From the NCBI GenBank assembly GCA_021292105.1, contig CM037871.1, positions 55,884,866 to 55,948,865 on the forward strand: a stretch of DNA of 64,000 bases, in the 5' to 3' direction. Shown one piece after another: positions 1 to 11,889 of the stretch. Under the pieces are notes generated by a model. The model did no database searches. It saw only the letters and a program-made list of their open reading frames with translations, and had not been told where the DNA came from. This stretch comes from Anadara kagoshimensis. Taxonomy: Eukaryota; Mollusca; Bivalvia; Arcoida; Arcidae. Position numbers and translations under genes: made by a program. Position 1 is the stretch's first letter. The number at the start of each line of letters is the position of its first letter.

Positions 1-632
1 ACGCGAAACATACAGAATAAAAACTTACTTATTGGAATGAATATATATTATCTGATCAATTCAATTTATCTTGAAAGCGGAGAAAAATACTATTCATACG
101 ATATAAATATAGGTATATATCACGCGCGCGTGTGTGTGTTTAATACAGAACTGTTCATAAAGTGAAAGCTATTTTTTTATTAATCTTACACATAAGCATG
201 TATGACTCAAGTTCGTAAATTTTTATCAGTTATGGTTGAACTTTTGATAATTATGAAACAATATTTAATTAAAAAAAAATTAACAAACAGTTAAAAAAAT
301 AATCAAATAAAATCGGAAATATTTTGATAATTATGAAACAATATTTAATTTAAAAAAATTAACAGTTAAAAAAATCAAATAAAATCGGAAATATTTTAAT
401 ATAAGTTAAAATAAAAGTTTTACATGTACATATAATGTATAGGAAAAAAGAAAATTATCTTTATCTTGTGAACAGCTCTAGTGAATATCTATCCTCTCGA
501 TTAAGACACGATCTTACCTATAAAGTACGAGTTAAGTCCCTTAAATTACCGAACGATAAGTTCATAACGATCCATAAATCGATTTTTAAACATCAAAAAA
601 TAGTGAGCATTTGTTACATATGTTAAATTCTA
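1..632. other. AT-rich DNA with a direct duplication, no gene seen
   Basis: No gene is recognisable here. Two near-identical blocks (about 246-325 and 326-396) start GATAATTATGAAACAATATT and end AAATCGGAAATATTTT, a tandem duplication of about 75-80 bp with small indels. A TG/CG-rich alternating stretch lies near 121-140. The 63-codon open frame at 435-626 has no recognisable similarity and I do not call it a gene. Confidence 0.5.
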
Positions 633-701
633 TTTATGGATATCCATAAATGAATTATGGATATCCATAAATGAATTATGGATATCCATAAATGAATTAT
701 G
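633..701. repeat. 22-bp palindromic tandem repeat, three copies
   Basis: The unit TTATGGATATCCATAAATGAA occurs three times in a row. Its core, TTTATGGATATCCATAAA, is self-complementary, so each unit can form a small hairpin. Confidence 0.8.
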
Positions 702-1624
702 CATATGTAAAAATAGTGAATAAATATAGAAACGGCGCCTCATAAAGTATAGTCCCTCGCGTGACCCCCGCAAACAAAATAAAGTTACTTCCCTTTGTCC
801 AGGTGGCGCTGTTGTGGTCATAATGGCATCCGACGACGCGATTTCAAACACAAAGACAAAAAGTATTCCGTTAATAATTTAAATGAATTTCTCAGAGCCA
901 GGAAAATTTATTGTGAGTTTGGATCTATAGAAATCGACCAAGTTAGCGTGCAAATATCTATATTTATTGCACGCTTACACCTCGGGGTTTATCGTTTATA
1001 TAATAATTCTATATATTGACTATGAAAACAAAATCACCTAATTCATGAAGTAATTTGTATACAAATCATAAAAGTAGTATCAGGATTTACTATGACAACA
1101 AGAACCACAAACATAACACTCCTAGTTTACGACACGATGACGTTATTTCTTAAAGTTTGCAGATCGTCAAAATCGTAACGCTATTGCTAATTTTGCCTAT
1201 ATCTTCGCATCAAATTACGCATTTAAAGTTTTATACCAAAAAATCTAGCATGGGTACATATGTTTTTTACTTTATATTTTCAGAAAATTTAAATTTTGAA
1301 CTACATTTTGTTAGTTTCTCAAAAACATGTAGGACAAACTGTTAAACTTTTAAGAGTCTAAAAAAGCGATTTCCTATTTAGCCTATGTAAAAATTTCTAG
1401 TTGTTACTTTTTTACGCTTTATATAGCTAAAGAAGCAAAAAGGGGACCCTGTGTTTGATTGCATCAAAAAGATTTACAAATATTTAAAAAAAATCAGAAA
1501 CTTGTAGGATAGTGCCAATTTGTACCATTTGGCCTTAAGCATTCCCCCTTAATTATTTATGTAAAATTCACCTCTTAGAGAAATAAAAAAAAATTAAGAT
1601 CATCATCGCCACCATTATCACTTT

Positions 1625-1671
<47 letters not shown>

Positions 1672-2159
1672 TAGTTTATTGAGCGGGCTAACAAAATAGA
1701 GCTGGTAGGGGCAGCAGCAGTGCCACCGCCATCAACATAAGCAAAGAAAAGTCATTCAAATGACCATTGTTGGAGTAACGGCTCCTTATCGACGCTCTGA
1801 TTATAATCTTATCTCTCGCTTTTACTTTCAACGTAGATAATTCATTTATAGCAATACGGATACTCCTCTTTTTTACTTCAATCTGTGACTTTAATAAAGT
1901 TTTCAAATGAAATAATTATTGGTTTGTATTTATTTCAACTTATATTACCGAAATACTGACAGGATGTCAAATAACACAAAGTCGGAAGAAAATTGAAAAA
2001 GTCGCAAATGGCGCGAGACCTTCTCACATAGTACCTGTTAAATTATAATCAAGCGTGCTAGAGAGGAAAATCTGGTAAAATGTAGCAGATACAAGCCGGC
2101 GATTCCATGGAAAATGTTATTGATACAGAAAAGTAATTTGTACGAATCTGTAACAAAGT
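702..2159. other. Non-coding AT-rich DNA with a (TTTA)n microsatellite
   Basis: I see no gene. A (TTTA)n microsatellite of about 12 units lies at about 1624-1672. Open frames here are short, lack recognisable domains and show no splice context. The rest looks like unique or decayed DNA. Confidence 0.5.
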
Positions 2160-2512
2160 GTAACAGGTAGGAAACAAAATGTAGTCGGACTGGAGATCGA
2201 ACCCTAGACCTCTTGCACTATAGGCGAGTGCTCTACCACTGAGCTACCCAGACCGCTACAACCACCCCACCCCCTGTTATTGTGAGTTTCCCACGGTCCC
2301 AGGCGGGAAATCTCACCAAATCCCCTAGGATGGACTTTATATGGCCACCTCATTGCTAGTCCATCACGTCCTAGGGCCACGCTGGCCACCAAACTGTAAC
2401 AGGAAGAGAAATATGCAGGATCTGACCGGAGATCGAACCCTGAACCTCTCTCGCTATAGGCGCGTTTACCACTGAGCTACCAAGACCGCTACAAAAGAAA
2501 CTGGAAGCAAAA
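2160..2512 (-). mobile_element. Dimeric tRNA-related SINE-like repeat
   Basis: Two tRNA-like modules on the minus strand (about 2190-2256 and 2424-2492) each contain an A-box-like GTAGCTCAGTGGTA region and a B-box-like GGGTTCGATCTC. They are separated by about 200 bp, and each is preceded on the + strand by GTAACAGG(T/A)AG. This fits a tRNA-derived SINE or a nested or dimeric copy. The second module lacks several positions of the first, so a functional tRNA is unlikely. Confidence 0.6.
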
Positions 2513-2877
2513 TAAGCCAACAAAATATTAAGTGTTTATTATTCTGTAAACCATTTTAACTTTCTCGATACGGAAATTGGATGAATATTTGGTATCAATA
2601 AAACCATTTTCGGAAACAAATTTACGACCATTACTTTCACGATTTTCACGATTATTTTGTCCTCGCGAAACTTATATGCACGCTAATAAATGTTCGTTTA
2701 CAGTAGGGTACATGGTTAGACTGAAACTCTCGACTTTGAACTGGTATATATGATATATTGATAGAAGATAACTTAATCTTTATTTGTCTTGATCATATCT
2801 TCTATAAGCTTATTTTTTTAAAGGAACTACATGTACATAATAATGCTCATTTGAAAACATAACAGTTCATGTCCGAA

Positions 2878-2932
<55 letters not shown>

Positions 2933-2987
2933 ACACACACACACTTTCTACATTCGCGAATTTCAGTGTAATACTTTTCCCTGTAGA
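2513..2987. repeat. Non-coding DNA with (CA)n microsatellite
   Basis: The stretch 2879-2943 is an almost pure CA repeat with one interruption (ACC). The flanks hold no recognisable gene. Confidence 0.8.
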
Positions 2988-3292
2988 TTTATTGAATGGA
3001 GTTTTACGTCCAGGCAAGATATTTCACTTATATCGAGACGTCACTAACTATAGGTGACGTGTCAGAATTAATTTTACATTCGCTATGCGCTTAGGGAAAT
3101 GTGCACACGGGACCTCGTTTATTTTAAGTTCTCATCCGAAAGAGCCGTGACTTTCATTTCGTAATGCCGAGTACTTGGCGAAAGAACAGTCACTACCTAC
3201 TTTCGAGTCTTGGGTCAGACCCAATCGGGGTTCGAACCCACGACTTCCCACTTACGGGGCGAGCACTCTACCAACTGAGCTACCGCAGAGGT
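2988..3292 (-). mobile_element. tRNA-derived SINE, diverged copy
   Basis: Minus-strand copy of the same SINE family as 7605-7948. The tRNA-like head (A box GTAGCTCAGTTGGTAGAG, B box GGGTTCGAACCCC) is at the right end, and the body with the GACGTCTCGATATAAG motif is at the left. It has several mismatches and an indel relative to the younger copies. Confidence 0.8.
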
Positions 3293-4740
3293 CTATGTGC
3301 AGGGTAGGTTTTAGGGTGTCACGTCTGTCGTGACACAGGACATCGGTTTTTAAGGTCTCTTGGCGAAAGAACTTCAAGTCTTGGTCAGAACCGAACTAGG
3401 TTTGTTACCACGACCTCCATGACCACATACGAAGTGAGCACTTAGTGGTCTTTACTTAATACATTTATAGTGTCATTGTCATATATACCTTTGTAGGTGG
3501 TGTATCAAAAGCAAATATGTATAAACCTGGCATCATACTTAACAAAAACATTAACAAAAGAACTCGAGAGCCAAATACCCCCGTTCCCAACATTTAATGT
3601 TTTTTCCACAACCTTGACCTTTCCTATATGACCTTGGTTCAAGGTTATGCGCACTTCTGGACCATGAAGATTATTCATGTGAAGATTTATGACAGTCGTC
3701 CAAAGCGGCTATGAGATATGGCCCGGACACGATTTATTAGTATCTTCTATCTCCTATAGGGGTTGCCATGTTAGTCTCAGTTGTAATACAAACAAGTACT
3801 TTATTTTGTACCAAACTTTACATCAACGGTTTGTATTGCAAGTTCACCTTTTAAGCAAATAGTCGGCTTAGAGTGGTGGCTTGGTGATGACTTAGCGCAT
3901 CTAAATAAGTTTGGAAGGCTAGTGTACTTATATTGACTTAGCTCTTCCACTGTAAAAAGAAATTTGCTTAAGCATTTGACGCAAACACATGTTTGGATCT
4001 TTTAAACTATTTTGTTAACAATATTGTCTACATAAATCAGGATTTCGGCATGTCATGTGTCATACCTAATTCAATTTACTTAATCAAACAGGAAAATAGT
4101 CCCATGTTCAAAAACCAATCCCAAAACAAATGTGAAAACTTTAAAAACTAGCAAATTAAACATGTGATCTTCGTCCAGGAAAGTGTGTTCAGGTGATACG
4201 GAAGGGTAAGAACCTTATGTCGTCTAGCAACCAACACCTGTCAGGTGTGAAATCAAAACTGAGAATAAAGGGAACACCGAACCATGAGCCGTGAAATATA
4301 TCTAAGATAATAAGGTGTTAATATTTTTTCATAAAGACCTTTGTTGTTAGGCAACCTGTTACGAAGGCTGACCAGCATGCCAGATTTTTTGATTCCATAA
4401 ATATCAAACCATCTTTTACAGAGTTATTGCCCCTAAAATATAACATTTTTGCAAACTTTCCTGGTTTTGTGGCTATTTACTTAAAACGTATTAGTGTGAT
4501 ATAAAAGCAATACATTGCAAAAATAATAAATGTGACATGCTAACTAGCAATGTTTGTATATACAATATAATGTTTCACAGAGGAGTTGGTTCCCAGGAAT
4601 ATCATTTTTGCCAAATTGTTATAAATAGATAAAAACAACAAGTTGTAAAAATAATCAACATGCTAATATTTTACTCTTAGCAAATGTTGTATACGAAGGT
4701 GTTGTAAATATAACCATTGACCTGTCTAGAAATGGCGTTT
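3293..4740. other. Non-coding DNA with decayed SINE and repeat pieces
   Basis: A decayed second SINE head lies at about 3350-3452. The stretch 4370-4440 is the inverse of 14180-14262, sharing CAGCATGCCAGAT and TTATTGCCCC, and so is part of another dispersed repeat. No gene is recognised. Confidence 0.5.
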
Positions 4741-4750
4741 ATAGTGCTAT

Positions 4751-4832
4751 AACTGCCATTGCCGTGCAAAGCAAACAAATCATAATTCGCTAACGCGCAT
4801 TATTCAGTTTGCTTTGCACGGCAATGGTAGTT
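4751..4832. repeat. 26-bp inverted repeat (hairpin) beside the minisatellite
   Basis: Arms 4751-4776 and 4807-4832 are complementary with one mismatch (core GCCGTGCAAAGCAAAC / GTTTGCTTTGCACGGC), separated by a 30-nt loop. It lies immediately left of the 39-bp minisatellite. Confidence 0.85.
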
Positions 4833-4840
4833 ATTGACAT

Positions 4841-7188
4841 GGATTGATATTTTTCTTTTTAATTGTGATTTAGACATAGATCGGTATGTTTGCTTTTTGG
4901 ATTTTGATTTGGATATGGACTGGTTTATTTGCTTTTTGGATTGTGAGTTGGACATGGATTTGTATGTTTGCTTGTTGGATTATGATTTCGATATGGAATA
5001 GTATGTTTGTTTTTGATAACTTTGCTTTGAGATTGTGAGTTGGACATGCATTGGTTTGTTTGTTTTTTGGATTGTAAATTGGACGTGGATTGGTATGTTT
5101 GGTTTTTTTGGGGTTGAAATTTGGACCTGGATTGGTTTGTTTGCTTTTTGGATTGTGAGTTGGACATAGATTGGTATGTTTCCTTTTTGGATTGTGATTT
5201 AGAAATAGATTGGTATGTTTGTTTTTTGGATTGTGAATTGGACATGGATTGCTATGTTTTCTTTTTGGATTGTGATTTAGACATAGATGGTGTGTTTCCT
5301 TTTTGGATTGTGATTTAGACATGGATTGGTATGTTTGGTATTTTTTGGATTGTGAGTTAGACATGGATTGGTATGTTTTGTTTTTGGATTGTCAATTAGA
5401 CATGGACTGTTATGTTTGCTTTATGGATAGTGATTTAGACATGGATTGGTATGTTTGTTTTTTGGATTGTGAGTTAGACATGGATTGGTATGTTTCGTTT
5501 TTAGATTGTCAATTAGACATGGATTGTAATGTTTGCTTTTTGGATAGTGATTTAGACATAGATTGGTATGTTTGTTTTTGGATTGTGATTTAGACGTGGA
5601 TTGCTATGTTTTCTTTTTGGATTGTGATTTAGACATAGATGGTGTGTTTCCTTTTTGGATTGTGATTTAGACATGGATTGGTATGTTTGGTTTTTTTTGG
5701 ATTGTGAGTTAGACATGGATTGGTATGTTTTGTTTTTGGATTGTCAATTAGACATGGACTGTTATGTTTGCATTTTGGATAGTGATTTAGACATGGATTG
5801 GTATGTTTGTTTTTTCGATTGTGAGTTAGACATGGATTGGTATGTTTTGTTTTTGGATTGTCAATTAGACATGGATCGTTATGTTTGCATTTTGGATAGT
5901 GATTTAGACATAGATTGGTATATTTGTTTTTTTGGATTGTGATTTATACATGGATTGCTATGTTTTCTTTTTGGATTGTGATTTGGACATAGATTGGTAT
6001 GTTTCCTTTTTTTATTGTGATTTAGACATGGATTGGTATATTTGTTGTTTGGATTGTGAGTTAGACATGGATTGGTATGTTTGTTTTTTTTTGGATTGTG
6101 AGTTAGACATGGATTGGTATGTTTTGTTTTTGGATTGTCAATTAGACATGGATTGTTATGTTTGCTTTTTGGATAGTGATTTAGACATGGATTGGTATAT
6201 TTGTTGTTTGGATTGGGGTTTAGACATGGATTGGTATGTTTGTTTTGTTTTTGTTTTTTTTGTTTTTTTTGGATTGTGATTTGGACATGGATTGGTATGT
6301 TTGCTTTTTGGGTTGAGATTTGGACATGGATTTGTATGTTTGCTTTTTTGATTATGATTTTGACATGGATTGGTATGTTTGTTTTTAAAAACTTTGCTTT
6401 GGGATTATGTTTTCGACATTGAATGGTATGTTTGTTTTATATATCTTTGCTTTAGGATTGTGAGTTGGACATAGATTGGTATGTTTTCTTTTTGGATTGT
6501 GATTTTAACATGGATTACTTTTTTTTGCTTTTTGGATTGTGATTTGGATATGGATTGGTATGTTTGCTTTTTAGATTGAGGTTTGGAAATGGATTGTTTG
6601 GTTTGCTTCTTGGGTTGTAATTTGGACATAGATTGGTATGTTTGGTTTTGGATTGAGGTTTAAACGTGGATTGGTTTGTTTGTTTTTTGGATTGTAATTT
6701 GGACATAAATTGGTATGTTTGCTTTTTGGATTGTGATTTGGACATGGATTGGTATGTTTTCTTTTTGGATTGTGATTTGGACATGGATGGTTTGTTTGCT
6801 TTTTGGATTGATATTTGGACATGAGTTGGTATGTTTGCTTTTTGAATTGTGAATTGGACATGGATTGATATGTTTGCTTCTTGGATTGAGGTTTAGACAT
6901 GGATTGTTTTGTTTGCTGTTTGGATTGTGATTTGAACAAGGATTGGTATGTTTGCTTTGTGGTTTGAGATATGGACATGAGTTGGTATGTTTGCTTTTTG
7001 GATTGTAAAATTGGCATGGATTGGTATGTTTGCTTTTTGGAAATAGGTTTGGACATGGGTTGCTTTATTTGTTTTTTGGTTTGTGATTTAGACATAGATT
7101 TGTATGTTTGCTTTTAGGATTGAGGTTTGGACATGGATTAGTTTGTTTGCTTTTTGGATTGAGGTTTGGACATGAATTGGTTTGTTTG

Positions 7189-7230
<42 letters not shown>

Positions 7231-7422
7231 ATTGTGCTTTCGACATGGATTGGTATGTTATTTTTATTACTTTGCTTAAGGGTTGTGATTTGGACATGAA
7301 TTAGTATGTTTGTTTTTTTGAATTGTGATTTGATCAAGGATTGGTATGTTTGCTTTTTGGTTTGAGATTTGGACATGGGCTGGGTATGTTTGCTTTTTGG
7401 ATTGTAATTTAGACATGGATTG

Positions 7423-7461
<39 letters not shown>

Positions 7462-7497
7462 ATTGTGATTTTGGACATGGATTGTATATTTGTTTTT
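4841..7497. repeat. 39-bp minisatellite with nine-unit higher-order repeat
   Basis: About 2.65 kb of a diverged 39-bp unit (core GACATGGATTGGTATGTTTG followed by CTTTTTGGATTGTGATTTG). Because 39 is a multiple of three and the unit lacks stops in some frames, both strands show long repetitive open frames: 13-residue units such as FLDCELDMDWYVC on + and MSKSQSKKQTYQS on -. I regard these as artefacts. Blocks at 5303-5593 and 5655-5942 match unit by unit, giving a higher-order period of about 352 bp, or nine units. Poly-T runs of about 30-40 nt interrupt it near 7190-7229 and 7426-7460. Confidence 0.9.
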
Positions 7498-7604
7498 GAT
7501 TAATCAAAAGTGCCTCGATTTAAGTCTGTTATAAAATAAGTTGATACTGTAATGCTTTAAAAAAAGAGTACCATTTCCCCTTGATGCAGAACAATAAACT
7601 AGAG

Positions 7605-7948
7605 TGAGTGAGTGAGTAATGGTGTTTAACGTCCCAGTCAAGAATATTTCACTTATATCGAGACGTCGCCAGCTATAGGCGAAGGTGCAGAAATTTTGCC
7701 TGTGCGTTGCGCTGATGGCATTATACAGCAGGGTTCTTTAGTGTGCCAAGCCCACCATGACACGGGACCTCGTTTATTTTAAGTTCCCATCCGAAAGAAC
7801 CGTGACTTTCATTTCGTAATACCGAGTGCTTGGCGAATGAACAGTCACTACCCACTTTCAAGTCTTGGGTCAGACCCGGTCGGGGTTCGAACCCACGACC
7901 TTCCACTTACGGAGCGAGCACTCTACCAACTGAGCTACCGCAGTGGTT
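7605..7948 (-). mobile_element. Full-length tRNA-derived SINE with 12-bp target duplication
   Basis: The element is flanked by a perfect AATAAACTAGAG duplication (7593-7604 and 7949-7960). On the minus strand it begins CCACTGCGGTAGCTCAGTTG and contains an A box, a B box (GGTTCGAACCCCGAC) and a body. It ends with GGGACGTTAAACACCATT followed by an (ACTC)n tail. The intact duplication indicates a fairly recent insertion. Confidence 0.92.
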
Positions 7949-7960
7949 AATAAACTAGAG

Positions 7961-8636
7961 GGTCTGTGGGACATGCTTCTCCAGAAAACTGTTGAACTGT
8001 AGTTTAAAATCAGGCAGTCTGATGTTGTAACATAAATACATTACGTAATCATCAAAAATAGCGACTGTAACTCCTGTATCACCCCCTCCCCCTTTTCTGG
8101 GTCCGGCGGTTTTTTTTTGTTTTTTTTTTTATAACAAGTCACAAATTAATACATATAAGGGCCACCTGTCGATAAAGGCCATTTTACTGGGTCCCTTGGG
8201 TGGCCTTTATTGACAGGTTTGACTGTAATTTTTCATCACAATTTTCAAGCTCCCGTTGGGACATTTTCAAATGCTTGGTCAAGGTTTGCAGAGATGGTTG
8301 TAATGAACTTAATATGTACGAAAGCCTATTTGGCTCAGTTTGGTAGAACATTATATGGCTGCTCTTATAAAGTGTCATAACTACATCCATACTGGGTCTC
8401 ATATTTAATAACGTATGTTTTATGGACAAACCGACGTAGTGACCTATGTTTCGACAAAACCGTTTATCAGTTACTAGATTTGACGTGAGGTATGTTACTT
8501 CATATAATGTTACCTTAAAATCACTACATTTGGCGTACAACTTGTTGTTACATATAACGTGTCCCTGTTACATATGGCGGAGATTTTTACTATTTTACAT
8601 ATAGCGGTATTACTCCATATATCGTAGTTACTACAT
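7961..8636. other. Non-coding DNA with a hairpin and TACATAT-rich motif series
   Basis: Arms 8165-8180 and 8202-8217 (CCTGTCGATAAAGGCC and its near complement) form a hairpin typical of a dispersed element. Between about 8480 and 8636 the motif (T/C)(T/A)ACATAT followed by a CG-containing trinucleotide recurs at 25-35 bp spacing. A 118-codon minus-strand frame (8184-8540) spans the repeat and has no recognisable domain, so I do not call it a gene. Confidence 0.5.
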
Positions 8637-8726
8637 ATGGAATGCCTCAACCACATTAAATACATAATATTCGCATTATGTATACATAATGCGAATTATG
8701 TATTTAATGTGGATGAGGCATTCCAT
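8637..8726. repeat. 90-bp near-perfect palindrome
   Basis: The two 45-nt halves are inverse complements with almost no spacer; the centre lies between 8681 and 8682. The outer ends read ATGGAATGCCTCA and TGAGGCATTCCAT, with only two or three mismatches near ACCACATT/AATGTGGAT and ATATTCG/CGAATTAT. Confidence 0.9.
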
Positions 8727-9245
8727 AGGTTGGACATCACATTATTAGACACATCAATATCATATATTATATTATATTGTACGAGTTTCGCGCATATTAA
8801 TTCGTCTCTTCTTCTTCTTCTTTTTTTATAGAATTATACTAATTTATTTATTTATACCGTGCATAATGTATACATTAAGGACTACTGAATTGTTAATATT
8901 ATAACTATAGAAACAGGATTAATATCCGTCTCTTAATTTTAATTGAGTTAAATTTACAATTTCGCTTTTTCGCTTATTTATTTATTTATTAAATAATTGA
9001 TGCCCTATCTGAATTCCGTATCGATAGGAATTATGTCAAGTGAAAATGTGGAAAAGCTGGAATAATAATTTATAATATTGTTGATAATAATAAACATATC
9101 CTCAAAACTGGCCAGTTATCAATTGTCTAACAAAAATAATAATCTAGGACATACTATTCGAAATAATATCTAAATTAACGGTAATATAAACACCCCTGCT
9201 GTTAAAGCACAACACATGATGAAATAGGTCACCTAATGTGAAACT
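8727..9245. other. AT-rich DNA, nothing recognised
   Basis: Short CTT and TTTA low-complexity runs near 8805-8860 and 8975-8995. No gene or clear repeat structure seen. Confidence 0.5.
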
Positions 9246-9790
9246 CGTCTATTTTCGACATTGTATATCAGTGGACCAGCACTATTTTAAAAGCGTTTGC
9301 TCTGGCCACAGAGATAAATAACCTAGCATCCATATCGGAAGTCCATGTGTTTAAAATACTTATTTGAGTAAATATTATTGTGTGTTCATATGACATTTTA
9401 GTAAAATTTGCATGCCTATAGCCCCTTTCACATGCGCTGATTTACTCATGGGGTGCAAATTTTGCATATATGCAAAATCTGCAACCGGGGGTAAATTTGA
9501 GCATGTGAACGCAATTGCATATATGCAAAAGTAAATATACACATGTGCAAATATACACCCGAGTGCAAATTTACACCTACTCAGACCAGATGCAAATTTA
9601 CTTTTGCATATGTGTATATTTACTCCTAGTGTATTTTTCGTCATGTGAACGCGTAGCTTAAGCCCCATTTATACGGCGAGAATTGCATACCTAAGTATTT
9701 TTACTCATATGTAAATTTACTCATGTAAGCAAAAGTATATTTTGCTTTGCGTTCATACATAATTTATGTACCATAAGTAAATTTGAAGTT
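9246..9790. repeat. Interspersed AT-rich repeat (GCAAATTTRC-rich), copy 1
   Basis: This segment shares GACATTGTATATCAGTGGAC and GTAAATATTA with 10809-10990. It is full of near-palindromic TTTGCATATGCAAA and GTAAATTTAC words. Its AGCCCC...CGCATGTGAA edges recur at about 20535-20605 in inverse orientation. The stretch 9661-9690 (AGCCCCATTTATACGGCGAG) is the uninterrupted counterpart of the insertion site of the 8.3-kb element. Confidence 0.7.
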
Positions 9791-10808
9791 TTCAACCAAT
9801 TTTGGATGATTTTGATTCTGGACATTGAACAGTTTAGACTTGATTATCAGATAAGAACGTTTCCTTACTATTTAAGCACTGATTTGATACTGAGATATTA
9901 TAATGACAAAGGAGCAGTTCTACTTGGTGATCCAGCATATCTGTCATATAACAGTTTTCAAATTTAATCATAAAATACATAAAAATGTTATATGACATAT
10001 CCTTTAAAGACTTGTTTTCTCAAGCCTTATACAAACACTCAAAATCTTACACCAGTGCAGAGCACATTTATATACTGTCAAGTTAGGGTAGAACGACGCT
10101 GGATCTTCGATCTCTTTGGGTTGCTCGAAATGTCCATTGTGATGTTTGCAAAAAGGATTGATGCCCATGTCGTGTTTGCTTGTTCTGTAAAAAGAGCTTG
10201 TGTTGTTCCTCATAACATATATCAGATATTTAGATTAGCCCATGTCTCCTAAAACCCAGTCTAGGCCCCAAAACGTTTACACAGTTTAGCTATTTATTAC
10301 ATTAAAACTTCTTTTTAACTGAGCTGGACCCCTAACTCAAATTAGTTAAGCTTCATCCCTGTATATAAAGCTGCAAATTAATTCTTTAGGGATCGGTCGA
10401 ATGTTTTTATTGAACTTGATGGTGAAAATTATTTCAGTGATGTTGAAGATGATGATGCTTGTAATATTTGTTCTCCAAAACACTTCTTGACGACATGTCA
10501 TCTCCTTTCATTCTGTGGTTGGCTTTTGTTGTTAAAGCACTTTCTCTTTGAAAACTAGTAAAACGTCAAATTTTGGTGACCGTTTGTCACTAGTTTTTGT
10601 GCTTTTGTCAAATAAATCTATTTCAATTACAACTTTTGATCTTTATTGGTTAATTAATTTATTACAAATCAATGAGGGCCCTGTTGGTTAATAGTGGTTA
10701 TGAGAAAGATCCCCGATTGTAACACCATAATTATGTGGTGAGTGGGCTTCCCTTACAATTGGCACCTGTTGGTTAGCTCGATGTCAATACAATGAGATGC
10801 AATGTTAA
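9791..10808. other. Non-coding DNA, nothing recognised
   Basis: Open frames of 60-86 codons occur on both strands around 9992-10252 but show no known domain and overlap each other. No splice or promoter evidence. Confidence 0.4.
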
Positions 10809-11196
10809 TCTGTGACATTGTATATCAGTGGACAACACTAACAAACAATTTTTCTTGGTACAAGGCAGATTACAAACACCCATATTCACTCTTGCACCAC
10901 ATGGACCTTAATGAACATTAAACAATAGAGATAAATAACCTGGCATAAGCCCATGTGTTTAAAATTATGTGAGTAAATATTAGTGCGTTCATACGACACC
11001 GTAGCAAAATTTGCACACATAAGTATAAAATACTTACATACTATAGCAAATTTGCACTTTGTCCCTACTAGGTGCAAATTTACTTACATGAGTAAAATTT
11101 GCGTATATGCAAAGTTGTTCATACGACACAATTTGCATATGTGAATAAACTTACATATGAGTAAAAAATACTTAGGTATGCAATTCTCGCCGTATA
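10809..11196. repeat. Interspersed AT-rich repeat, copy 2, interrupted by the 8.3-kb element
   Basis: Homologous to 9246-9790, with the same opening words and the same GCAAATTTGC-rich interior. It ends in CAATTCTCGCCGTATA at the left edge of the 8.3-kb element and resumes at 19474 with GTATAAGTGGGGCTT. Confidence 0.75.
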
Positions 11197-11650
11197 CACT
11201 GTGGTACAGCGTACACGGGATATTAAAGCATAAAATGAGCAAAACAGTTAGTGTAAACAACACCAGCGGGAGTCGAAAGCCGATTTTTGACTTATCTGTT
11301 CATTTTAACATGTGATGGTGTATTGGGGCATCAATCGGATACATAAACGTTTCTATTGAAATAGTTAACTGCATCTGATACACTGTTTAAACTTTAAAAC
11401 AAATTGATAAAGCGCAAGTGCTCACCTGTGATTTTGCCGTGGCCGGGAGTTTCTGTTCAATATTTCAATTTTCACTTCTTGATTAAAAATTCTGAAGCGT
11501 ACAATTCCTCTAGGATGCTAAGAACTACATGTCGACCAAATTTCAGCTCAATGTATTGCGAAATAAAGGAGCATGAGACGTTGAAAGATCGACGTGGTGT
11601 ACTGGGAATTGATTCTCATCACCGGTTTAGTGTACTGGGAATTGCAAAAT
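11197..11650. repeat. Left terminal inverted repeat of the 8.3-kb element
   Basis: Matches the inverse of 19005-19473 with few mismatches up to about 11585. It then diverges in a zone carrying repeated GTGTACTGGGAATTG words (near 11597 and 11630). It contains a 107-codon open frame that is also open in other copies; I treat this as incidental. Confidence 0.88.
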
Positions 11651-11889
11651 TACGGTTACCGGGAATCGTGTATAACATTATTTTCAAGTCCCAATTTTTA
11701 AAGAAATTGGGGATTGCGAATGTATGATACAGTTTGTATGCATGGTGCATACAATAATAAATAAGTTTCACTGTGCAAGTTTATATTAGGTGTTCATAGT
11801 AAAGGCTCTAACCTTGATTTCAAAATTGAATTAGGTAGATCGCCAATATTAAGAGACATAGAGTGATTCCATCGTTTCATTAAAATGTT

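Noticed and set aside
2190-2492. Two tRNA genes on the minus strand
   Set aside because: Both lack a full acceptor stem and sit in repeated flanks; they fit a SINE-like dimer. Only 20864-20935 folds completely and has a Pol III terminator.
4870-7095. Long repetitive open frames on both strands as a secreted or structural repeat protein
   Set aside because: Frames exist on both strands only because the 39-bp unit is a multiple of three and low in stops; indels break them repeatedly and no signal peptide or exon context is visible.
8184-8540. 118-codon minus-strand frame as a gene
   Set aside because: Overlaps a hairpin-bearing dispersed repeat, has no recognisable domain and no splice or promoter support.
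11404-11727. 107-codon frame in the TIR, also open in another copy, as an element-encoded protein
   Set aside because: It lies within the inverted repeat and the right-arm copy is open in the opposite orientation with different ends; conservation is explained by the young age of the element.
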